DNA of 64,000 bases from Flavobacteriales bacterium (lineage in GTDB: Bacteria; Bacteroidota; Bacteroidia; Flavobacteriales_F; PHOS-HE28), in assembly GCA_016719225.1 (NCBI GenBank), contig JADKAN010000002.1:1-64000 (forward strand), given 5' to 3'. The notes beneath the pieces are model-generated. The model saw only the letters and a list, made by a program, of their open reading frames with translations, ran no database searches and was not told the origin of the DNA. The first letter of the stretch is position 1; every line of letters starts with the position of its first letter. This document shows, piece after piece, positions 51,498-59,267 of this stretch. The position numbers and the translations under genes were made by a program.

Positions 51498-54400
51498 GTG
51501 AACCTCCGGGCCATTTGGGCCGTGCTGGCCTTTTGGGGCGCACTGGGAGCGTATGCCCAGCAGCAGGATAACCGACGGTTGCGGTCGATCACATGGCAAC
51601 AGGACACGATCGTGTTGGACACGCTCAGCATCGTTCCGGGCAGCTTCAGCCTTTGGGAGGGGAATACCAAAGTGGATCCCGGCCGCTATGTCCTTGACCC
51701 TTACCGTGCGCGGCTGGTGTTACAGGCACGTACGGTGGCGGATGGAGCGGCCGCGGACACCTTGTTCGCCCGCTATCGCGTGATGCCGTTGTTGCTCGCA
51801 GGACCCTTCCGTCACAAGGACCCGGCAGCACTCACCGTGCCGGCGGACGGTCGTGCCGACCCCTTTAAGTACGTGCCTCCAAAGGTGGATGCGGATATCT
51901 TCGGCATGGGTGGCATTGAGAAGAGCGGCAGCATTTCGCGCGGGATCCTCGTGGGCAACAACCAGGACCTCTCCGTGAACAGCGCCCTCAACCTGGAACT
52001 CAATGGCAAACTCACGGACAAGATCAGCGTGCAGGCCTCCGTCACGGACAACAACATCCCCATCCAGGCTGGCGGCAACACCCTGGAGCTGCAGGACTTC
52101 GATCAGGTGTTCATCAAATTCTACGACGATCACCAGGACCTCATCGCGGGCGATTTCACGCTGTTGAGGCCCAATAGCCACTTCCTGAACTACTACAAGA
52201 AAACCAAGGGGATCAGCTACAACACGCTGTTCGGCAAAGTAGGCGGCGTCACCGATCGTTTGGGCTTAAGCGCGGCGGTGAGCAAAGGCGCGTTCGAGCG
52301 GATGCAGATCACCGGCACCGAAGGCGTGCAAGGTCCCTACCGGCTGACGGCGAGCGGGGGAGGTGCCTACATCATCGTGCTCTCCGGCACGGAAAAGGTC
52401 TACATCGATGGCCAGCTCTTGGTGCGCGGCACGGAGAACGACTACGTTATCGACTACAACGCCGCACAGATCACGTTCACCCCGCGCAGGCTTATCACCA
52501 AGGACAGCCGGATCACCGTGGAATTCCAGTACTCCGACAAGAACTATGCGCGCTCTTTGGTGCGCTTGTCCGATGAACTCGTTACCGGGGCTACCACCAT
52601 AAGGCTCAATGCCTATTCCGAGCAGGACCACAAGAACCAACCCCTGCAGCAATCCCTCAGCGATGTGGAGAAACTCGCCTTGGCCAATGCCGGCGATGAC
52701 CCGTTCGCAGCCGTGGTGCCCGGAGCGGACAGCGTGGCGTTCAGTGCGGACGAAGTACAGTACGCGAAAGTGGATTCCTTGGGATATTCGCCCGTGTACC
52801 GTTACAGTACCAATGCGGATAGTGCCAAATACAGGGTGAGCTTCAGCGTGGTGGGCAGCGGCAACGGCGATTACGTGCAGCAATCCTTCACGCCCAACGG
52901 TCGCGTGTTCCGTTGGGTGGCACCGGACACCTTGGCCGGGGTCATCGTACACAAGGGCGACAATGCCCCGGTGCGTGTGCTGGTGGCACCTAAAACGCGC
53001 CGAATGGTCACGCTGGGTGCGGACCATGTTTTCAGCAAACGCACGAAAGCTTGGAGCGAAGCCGCCCTGAGCGACACCGATCCAAACACGTTCAGTTCCG
53101 TGGACGATGCCGATAACGCCGGCCTCGCCTTCCGAGCGGGGGGCAGCCATGAGATCCCGCTCTCCGCCACCGATAGTACGGTCAAGCTTACCGCCATCAC
53201 CGACAACGAATGGCGCAGCGCGCGCTTCACTACCATCGAACGCTACCGGCCTGTGGAGTTCGATCGCGATTGGAACATCACCACTGTGCCACAGGACGGC
53301 GACCAGCTGTTCGCTACCGCAGGCCTCGGTCTGCTGGGGGGCAAGCATGGAACGGCAGGCCTGGAAAGCGCCCTGCTCCATATCGATGGCCGCTATGATG
53401 GCTTCCGGCAGTCGGTGAAAGGGGACCTGCACTTCGGAAAGTTGGACGCCAGCTTCGACGGTAGCCTGCTCAACGCCACCGCCGACCCGATCAGCAGCGA
53501 ATTCCTGCGTGGAAAGGGACGCTTGGCGCGGCGCTGGAAATACTTCACGTTGGGCATTACCGGTGACGCGGAGCAGAACCGTTTCCGTAACGACAGCATC
53601 GGTGAACTCGCCTTCGGTAGTTATGCGTACAACGCACAGCAGGTCTTTATCCAAAGCCCGGATTCGTCCAAGGTGCGTTTCAAGTTCGGCGCGGGTCAGC
53701 GGGAGGATCAAGCCTTGAAGGACGGTATCCTGCGGCCGTCCACCTATGCGAACGACTATAACGCCAGCCTGGATCTGGGCCGCGGGAAAGTGCGCAAGCT
53801 CATCGGCACCTTCACCTACCGCCGGCTGCGCATCGTGGACAGCACGCTCACCGTGCAACCTGCGGAAGACACCTACCTCGCCGGATTGGACCACGGCCAC
53901 AGCATTTGGAAAGGTGCCTTGAGCTGGGACCTTTCCTACACCTTCGGCAGCGGGCTGGAACCGCGACGCGAATTCATCTACCTGCAAGTGCCTGCCGGAC
54001 AGGGTACCTACGTGTGGATCGACTACAATGGCGACGGCGTGAAGGATCTTAACGAGTTCGAGCAGGCGCCCTTCGGCTACGAGGCCGACTACATCCGGGC
54101 CTTTGTGCAGACCAGTGAGACCGTGCGTGTGCTCACTGACCAGCTCGGCGCATCCGCGGAGCTGCGGCCCAGTGCGGTGTGGCGCGAAAGCAAAGGCATC
54201 CGGGGCTTTTTAGGTAAGTTCAACGACCTCGCGAGCTACCGCAGCGATCGCAAATTCCAGGATGGCGGACCTGCGGGCGGTTACGATCCCTTCATCACGG
54301 ACCCATTGGACACCAACCTCATCGCCATCAATAGCTCGGTGCGGAACGCCATCTACTACGACCGCAGCAGCCGCAATTGGAGCATTGATCACACGTGGCA

Positions 54401-54974
54401 GACCGACCGTGGAAAGAGCCTGCTGCTGAACGGTTACGAATCGCGGCTGCGGGAAAGCAACCTGATACATGCGCGATGGAGCGCCACCACCCGCTGGATG
54501 CTGGAGATGGAAGGGGGTAATGGCCGCACGTTGAGCAACAGCAACGGGCTGTTGGGCCGCACCTACGCGATCGCGGACCGCTCTTTGGCACCCAAGCTCA
54601 CCTACCAGCCCAACGGGCGCATACGCGCCAACCTCCGTTTCAAATACAGCGAGAAGAAGAACGATGTGGACCTCGGCGGAGAGCAGGCAGAAATAGGGGA
54701 CCTCGGTGCGGAGTTCCGCTACAACACCCCGGAAAAGGGCTCCTTCCAAGTGAATGCCAACATCGTGGACATCACCTACAACGGCACGGTGGATTCCTCC
54801 TTGGGCACCGAAATGCTGAGCGGCCTTAAGCCGGGCACCAACCTGACATGGGGCACTTCCCTGCAGCGCCGCCTAAGCGACCACTTGCAAGTGGACATCA
54901 CCTACAACGGCCGATCCAGCCCCGGGAACAACGTGGTGCATGTGGGTGGCGCTCAGGTGCGGGCGTTCTTCTAA
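51498..54974 (+). CDS. large outer-membrane beta-barrel-like protein of unknown function
   Basis: A 1158-residue protein. The signal peptide ('VNLRAIWAVLAFWGALGAYA') starts at a GTG at 51498. An early block, 'NNQDLSVNSALNLELNGKLT' and 'SVTDNNIPIQAGGNTLELQD', recurs in very large Bacteroidota cell-surface proteins including SprA-like ones. The rest is made of amphipathic alternating strands ('FDQVFIKFYDDHQDLIAGDF', 'FTYRRLRIVDSTLTVQPAED') and ends in aromatic 'VVHVGGAQVRAFF', typical of outer-membrane barrels. An EF-hand-like 'DYNGDGVKDLNEFE' is present. No TonB-box is seen. Function is unknown; a role in surface transport or secretion is possible. Confidence 0.8.
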   Translation: MNLRAIWAVLAFWGALGAYAQQQDNRRLRSITWQQDTIVLDTLSIVPGSFSLWEGNTKVDPGRYVLDPYRARLVLQARTVADGAAADTLFARYRVMPLLLAGPFRHKDPAALTVPADGRADPFKYVPPKVDADIFGMGGIEKSGSISRGILVGNNQDLSVNSALNLELNGKLTDKISVQASVTDNNIPIQAGGNTLELQDFDQVFIKFYDDHQDLIAGDFTLLRPNSHFLNYYKKTKGISYNTLFGKVGGVTDRLGLSAAVSKGAFERMQITGTEGVQGPYRLTASGGGAYIIVLSGTEKVYIDGQLLVRGTENDYVIDYNAAQITFTPRRLITKDSRITVEFQYSDKNYARSLVRLSDELVTGATTIRLNAYSEQDHKNQPLQQSLSDVEKLALANAGDDPFAAVVPGADSVAFSADEVQYAKVDSLGYSPVYRYSTNADSAKYRVSFSVVGSGNGDYVQQSFTPNGRVFRWVAPDTLAGVIVHKGDNAPVRVLVAPKTRRMVTLGADHVFSKRTKAWSEAALSDTDPNTFSSVDDADNAGLAFRAGGSHEIPLSATDSTVKLTAITDNEWRSARFTTIERYRPVEFDRDWNITTVPQDGDQLFATAGLGLLGGKHGTAGLESALLHIDGRYDGFRQSVKGDLHFGKLDASFDGSLLNATADPISSEFLRGKGRLARRWKYFTLGITGDAEQNRFRNDSIGELAFGSYAYNAQQVFIQSPDSSKVRFKFGAGQREDQALKDGILRPSTYANDYNASLDLGRGKVRKLIGTFTYRRLRIVDSTLTVQPAEDTYLAGLDHGHSIWKGALSWDLSYTFGSGLEPRREFIYLQVPAGQGTYVWIDYNGDGVKDLNEFEQAPFGYEADYIRAFVQTSETVRVLTDQLGASAELRPSAVWRESKGIRGFLGKFNDLASYRSDRKFQDGGPAGGYDPFITDPLDTNLIAINSSVRNAIYYDRSSRNWSIDHTWQTDRGKSLLLNGYESRLRESNLIHARWSATTRWMLEMEGGNGRTLSNSNGLLGRTYAIADRSLAPKLTYQPNGRIRANLRFKYSEKKNDVDLGGEQAEIGDLGAEFRYNTPEKGSFQVNANIVDITYNGTVDSSLGTEMLSGLKPGTNLTWGTSLQRRLSDHLQVDITYNGRSSPGNNVVHVGGAQVRAFF

Positions 54975-55060
54975 GCGCACTGCCTCCGATCCATACGGAC
55001 GGTGCCAAGCACCAGAGGCAACGGTCACGCAAATGCAGAGAATCACGACCAGATGATCGA

Positions 55061-55969
55061 CTACTTCAGGTTGAACGTGGTATGGCCCACGGCCACGCCG
55101 CTTTCATACACGTCCACCTTGTATTCGCCACCGTTCATTTTGCCGGTCGCGGTCCAGAACATGCACACGTCCACGGGCTGGTTCTGGTAGTTCACGTCGC
55201 GCTTCACGCTGAATTCACCTTCCATGCCCGCGTACTGGAAGCGGTTACTGGGGTCGGCAGCGGGAAGCACCGTCCCGTCCGGGCCGATGATGCGCATATA
55301 CAGCGTTTTGTTACCGGCCAAACTGATGCGGTTCTCGGCTAGTGTGAAGCAGCACTTCACCATTTCAGCCTTGCTGCCGCGCTCGGTGTCCACCTGTTTA
55401 CCGTTATTACGCAGGAACAGCGCGCCGGCGGTGATATTGGTGGCGTTCAGCACGGAACCCTTACGGATCACTTCCTGCTGCTCCGCGGTCTTGGATTCCA
55501 GTGCCTGTTTCTGGCCGGTCACCTCGCCCAATTGCTGCTTGGTGTTCACGTTCTCGGCCATCAGGGCCTGGTTCGCCTGGTTCAGTGAATCGATGGTGGC
55601 CACGTATCCCTTCATGATCTTGCGCAGCGTTTCAGCCTCCTTCTTCGCCTTGGAGATATCGTACGTGCCGCGCTTCACCTTGTCCATCAGCGACGCGATC
55701 TGCTCACGTTGCGCTTCCATCTCCGTGGTGAGCTGGGTGTTATTGGTGCTGAGCGTATCGTACTGCACCAACATATCCTCCAGCAATTTGGTCACGTTCT
55801 CCTTCTCGCTGGTAACGGTGGTGACCTGTGCGGCGGCAGTGGTGGCTTGGTCCTTCTTCTGCGACCAGAGGTACAGTAGCACTACGTTGCTGATGAGCAG
55901 CAGCACCACCAAGGCGAGCAAGAGGGTGTTCGAACTGGTCTTAGCGGGCCTGGGGTCGTTGGTTTCCAT
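55061..55969 (-). CDS. membrane-anchored coiled-coil protein
   Basis: A 302-residue protein. It has a cytoplasmic N-tail, one membrane helix ('LLLALVVLLLISNVVLLYLW'), ~130 residues of coiled coil ('TTEMEAQREQIASLMDKV', 'SLNQANQALMAENVNTK') and a beta-rich C-terminal domain ('LYMRIIGPDGTVLPA', 'YKVDVYESGVAVGHTTF'). The C-terminal domain is typical of small periplasmic binding modules in Bacteroidota; the function is not known. It diverges from comF-like gene. A TAATTTCG lies at 55995-56002 on the minus strand as a possible -7 element. Confidence 0.75.
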   Translation of the reverse strand: METNDPRPAKTSSNTLLLALVVLLLISNVVLLYLWSQKKDQATTAAAQVTTVTSEKENVTKLLEDMLVQYDTLSTNNTQLTTEMEAQREQIASLMDKVKRGTYDISKAKKEAETLRKIMKGYVATIDSLNQANQALMAENVNTKQQLGEVTGQKQALESKTAEQQEVIRKGSVLNATNITAGALFLRNNGKQVDTERGSKAEMVKCCFTLAENRISLAGNKTLYMRIIGPDGTVLPAADPSNRFQYAGMEGEFSVKRDVNYQNQPVDVCMFWTATGKMNGGEYKVDVYESGVAVGHTTFNLK

Positions 55970-56061
55970 AGGGTGGTTGTTGTGGACTGAAAGGCGAAAT
56001 TACCTTCGTCGGGTGCTGTCCGGAGGGCCGCGCGCTGGATTTCTTAACATAACCATCAACG

Positions 56062-56760
56062 ATGCGTGAACGGAAAGGCCATCCGCTATTGGATCTGGTA
56101 GGCTTGTTCCTACCCCGCCGATGTGCCGCTTGTGACCAAGCGCTGTACACGGCTGAACGCGCCATTTGCGGCGATTGCGCCAGCGATCTACCATTGTTGC
56201 GCGGCCACAACGATCCTGAGAACCGCGTGGAGCAGCTGTTCCGGGGCAAGGTTCGGCTGGAGTCGGCCAGTGCGTTCCTGATCTTCAGCAAAGGAGGCAA
56301 GGTGCAGCGCATGCTCCACCGCCTGAAATACAAAGGCGATCGCAACGTGGGGTTGGAATTGGGCATGCGCATGGCCGAAGATGTCATGACCTGCCCGCGC
56401 TTCGAAAGTGTGGATCTCCTGATGGCGGTTCCCTTGCACCGGGACCGTGAAAGGCAGCGTGGGTACAACCAAGCCCAGGTACTGGTGGAGGGCATGGCCG
56501 CCACATGGGATCTGCCCATGGCGGATGGTGGCCTGTTACGCATGGCCAGTACCCGCACGCAGACGCGCAAAGGCCGAATGGCACGGTGGGGGAACGTCAA
56601 AGAGGCATTCCAGATCGATGCCCCTGAAAAACTGGAAGGCAAACACATCCTGCTGGTGGACGATGTAGTGACCACCGGCTCCACGCTGGAAGGCTGCGTG
56701 CTCGCTCTGCAAGCGGTCCCGGGTGTGCGGGTGAGCGTGATGGCGTGCGCCTGTGCTTGA
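56062..56760 (+). CDS. ComF family phosphoribosyltransferase-like protein
   Basis: A 232-residue protein. It has an N-terminal zinc-finger-like region ('LPRRCAACDQAL...AICGDCASDLP', four Cys) and a phosphoribosyltransferase domain with PRPP loop 'HILLVDDVVTTGSTLEGC' and 'AVPLHRDRERQRGYNQAQVL'. ComF proteins are needed for natural transformation in several bacteria. The architecture and length are standard. Confidence 0.93.
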   Translation: MRERKGHPLLDLVGLFLPRRCAACDQALYTAERAICGDCASDLPLLRGHNDPENRVEQLFRGKVRLESASAFLIFSKGGKVQRMLHRLKYKGDRNVGLELGMRMAEDVMTCPRFESVDLLMAVPLHRDRERQRGYNQAQVLVEGMAATWDLPMADGGLLRMASTRTQTRKGRMARWGNVKEAFQIDAPEKLEGKHILLVDDVVTTGSTLEGCVLALQAVPGVRVSVMACACA

Positions 56761-56774
56761 AGAAATGCTTTATC

Positions 56775-56946
56775 CACCACAGAGACAGAGAGGCACGGAG
56801 AAGGGTGCTGGGTGAATGGTTAGAGGGTACTAGTGGCTACTGAATGGTGATAGGACGCAACACAGGCTCAAGACTCTAGACTCCCGACTCAAGACTCCCG
56901 GCTTAGGACTCAAGGCTTTCCTCTGTGCCTCCGTGTGTCTGTGGTG
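56775..56946. repeat. 172-bp intergenic element with imperfect terminal inverted repeats
   Basis: Twenty-six-base ends (56775-56800 and 56921-56946) are inverted copies matching at about 22 positions, with a CACCACAGAGACAGAG-type sequence. Between them are short direct repeats of GACTCAAGACTC type (56866-56918) and TGAATGGTGA-like stretches. There is no open frame. It resembles a miniature inverted-repeat element or a structured RNA; the CACAGAG sequence type also recurs in intergenic regions of many environmental bacteria. Confidence 0.5.
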
Positions 56947-56970
56947 AATGACCTGAGCCCTCTCCGCCGG

Positions 56971-56978
56971 TATCTTCG
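56971..56978 (+). promoter_or_regulatory. -7-like element (TATCTTCG)
   Basis: One mismatch to TAnnTTTG, ending 10 bases before the ATG of the fRMsr gene at 56988. Confidence 0.4.
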
Positions 56979-56987
56979 CACTCCACT

Positions 56988-57473
56988 ATGCACACCATCG
57001 AAATTCCTGCCGGGACCGGCCGCGCCGCACGTTATGCCGCCTTGCTGCCGCAGGTCCGCGCGTTGCTGGCCACGGAAAGGGATGCCGTCGCGGCCATGGC
57101 GAACTGCAGCGCCGCAGTTATGGAAGCGTTCGGCTGGCATTGGATCGGATTTTACAGGGTGATCGGCAATGAGCTGGTCGTCGGTCCGTTCCAAGGCCCC
57201 GTTGCGTGCAGCCCCATTGCGCATGGCAAAGGCGTTTGCGGAACTTCTTGGGCGGAAGCGCGCACGATCATCGTGCCCGACGTGGACGCCTTCCCGGGTC
57301 ACATCGCCTGTAGCGCCTTTAGCCGGAGCGAGATCGTGCTGCCACTGCGCGGAAGGAGCGGGACCGTTGTCGCCGTGCTGGACATCGATAGTGCCGAGCT
57401 GGACGACTTCAGCGCGGTGGACCAAAATGGCTTGGGCGAACTGTGTGCCTTGATCGAGCCGTTGCTTCCATGA
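56988..57473 (+). CDS. msrC: GAF-domain free methionine-(R)-sulfoxide reductase
   Basis: A 161-residue fRMsr (YebR type), reducing free methionine-R-sulfoxide. The three family cysteines are visible: 'GPVACSPIAHGKGVCGTSW' holds two and 'PGHIACSAFSRSEIVLPL' the third. GAF-fold landmarks 'WIGFYRV' and 'VLDIDSAE' are present. Its TGA stop overlaps the ATG of the Ig-like lipoprotein gene (ATGA), so both are translated from one message. Confidence 0.9.
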   Translation: MHTIEIPAGTGRAARYAALLPQVRALLATERDAVAAMANCSAAVMEAFGWHWIGFYRVIGNELVVGPFQGPVACSPIAHGKGVCGTSWAEARTIIVPDVDAFPGHIACSAFSRSEIVLPLRGRSGTVVAVLDIDSAELDDFSAVDQNGLGELCALIEPLLP

Positions 57474-59059
57474 AGTTGTTGCATTGGCTCGCTATCGCGG
57501 CGCTTTTCTCCGCCTGCGCGCAAGTGCGCCAGCCACAAGGCGGACCCAAGGACACCACCCCGCCGCAACTACTTTCAGCGGAACCGGCGAACGGAAGCAC
57601 CAACTTTACCGCACGGCGGATCGTGCTGCATTTCGATGAACGGATCACCTTGACCAAGGTCCGCGAGCGCCTGTTGATCTCACCGCCATTGGATGTGGCA
57701 CCGGATGTTTCCATTTCGGGCGGCAAGGATGTGGTGATCAACCTACGCGCTCCACTTCAACCGGACCGTACGTACACCTTCAACATCGGTGAGGTCGTGT
57801 CGGACCTTAGCGAATCGAACCCCGCACAAGGATTGACCTACGTGATCTCGACCGGCGGACATTTGGACAGCCTCTCCGTTAGCGGTAAAGTGGTGGATGC
57901 GGCCACGGAAAAGCCGGCGGCCGACGTCCTGGTATTGCTACAGATCGCTACGGATACCGGCGATGTGCGCAGCTCGCCGCCGCAATGGTTCACCCGCAGT
58001 GATGCCCGAGGACGCTTCACCGTTTCGAACCTGCCCCCCGGAGCCAAGCGGATCTATGCACTGCGGGACCGTAACGGAAATTATCGCTACGACCTGCCCA
58101 CCGAGGACATCGCCTTTCAAGCCGGTACGGTGGAACCCGGCCTTGGGACATCCACCACGTTGCGGCTTTTCGCAGCACCGTCCCCCACGCAGTTCGTCAG
58201 CCAAGCGAAGGTGTTGCCGGAGCGCGGGTGGCAGTTGGCCATGGCGCGCCCGGCGGGAGACCTGGAGTTGATCGCGCTGGACCGGCAGGGCGGTATCCTG
58301 AAGTGGTGGCCCGAATGGAACGCGGTGCGAGATACTGTCGTGTTCTGGCCCAGCGACACCACCTTGCTCACAGGGTCGCGTTTCGCTTTACTTGAGGGCG
58401 GTGTGGACATAGACACCTTGGTTTACCGGCCCAGCGTCGACATGCCCTTCTATCTTACCGTTACGGCCGGCGAGGACGTGGCCGGCGTACCCTTCCTCCG
58501 GTCATCCCGCCCGGTGGGGGAGTCGGACTCCGCCAAAGCGGTATTGAAAATGGATTCCACCACGGTTCCCTTCTTGTCCACTTTGGACAGCATGGACCGG
58601 CGCACCGTGCACTTGACTGCATCCGCTGCAAGCAAAGGGACTGCGCTGGTCTTGTACCCGGGGGCGCTTAAGGCCGAAATGGGCGGGACGAACGACACTA
58701 CAATGCTGCGCTTGGGCCAAGTGGACCCGAAGACCTTGGGGAAATTGGCCGTTGAGCTCAAAGCGGACAGCGTCACCGTGCTTCAAGGGCCGTTTATCCT
58801 GCAACTGCGCAACGCCGCCGACCGGGTGTTGCGCCAAGCCCGGGTGGATAGCCTTGCGGCGACTATTCTATGGGAACGCTTACCCGCAGGAAGTATGTCA
58901 CTTCGCTTGGTCGAAGACCGGAACGGTGATGGCCGATGGACCACCGGAACGTTCACTCCGCCGCAACAGCCGGAACAGGTGATGAACCTGAAGGACCCCG
59001 TTATCGTAAGAGCCGGCTGGTCAGTGGAAACGAATTGGGTATTGGGCGATCAGCGCTAA
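57470..59059 (+). CDS. Ig-like domain lipoprotein
   Basis: A 529-residue protein. It has a lipobox ('IAALFSACAQ') and 'GGPKDTTPPQLLSAEPANG', which begins a bacterial Ig-like (SbsA/Big_5 type) domain ('IVLHFDERITL', 'YTFNIGEVVSDLSESN'). A carboxypeptidase-regulatory-like repeat follows ('RSDARGRFTVSNLPPG.KRIYALRDRNGNYRYD'). This protein type with 'PKD..PP' start is widely conserved in Bacteroidota and of unknown function. It is translationally coupled with the fRMsr gene. Confidence 0.88.
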   Translation: MKLLHWLAIAALFSACAQVRQPQGGPKDTTPPQLLSAEPANGSTNFTARRIVLHFDERITLTKVRERLLISPPLDVAPDVSISGGKDVVINLRAPLQPDRTYTFNIGEVVSDLSESNPAQGLTYVISTGGHLDSLSVSGKVVDAATEKPAADVLVLLQIATDTGDVRSSPPQWFTRSDARGRFTVSNLPPGAKRIYALRDRNGNYRYDLPTEDIAFQAGTVEPGLGTSTTLRLFAAPSPTQFVSQAKVLPERGWQLAMARPAGDLELIALDRQGGILKWWPEWNAVRDTVVFWPSDTTLLTGSRFALLEGGVDIDTLVYRPSVDMPFYLTVTAGEDVAGVPFLRSSRPVGESDSAKAVLKMDSTTVPFLSTLDSMDRRTVHLTASAASKGTALVLYPGALKAEMGGTNDTTMLRLGQVDPKTLGKLAVELKADSVTVLQGPFILQLRNAADRVLRQARVDSLAATILWERLPAGSMSLRLVEDRNGDGRWTTGTFTPPQQPEQVMNLKDPVIVRAGWSVETNWVLGDQR

Positions 59060-59267
59060 AAATCGTTCGTCGACGGATGGTGAGTGTGAATATTCGCCAA
59101 ACGCCTTGGCTTGCGAATGCCCATCCCTTGGCAAGCCTCTGTCAATATTGAATTCTGGGCAACCCTGTGGGTGCTAGGTACGTCCTTTGCCAGGGAGGGT
59201 GATCTGCATTCGTCGATGTAAATGCTGTATTCGTCGAAAGGAACCTTTTAGACCGTCGCCTCGTACC

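Noticed and set aside
52266..53987. 573-codon minus-strand frame inside the barrel protein gene
   Set aside because: Shadow frame without signal peptide or domain; the plus strand is coherent over 1158 codons.
59108..59137. GGCTTGC...GCAAGCC inverted repeat after the Ig-like lipoprotein gene
   Set aside because: Seven-base arms with a 16-base loop and no T-run; too weak to call a terminator.
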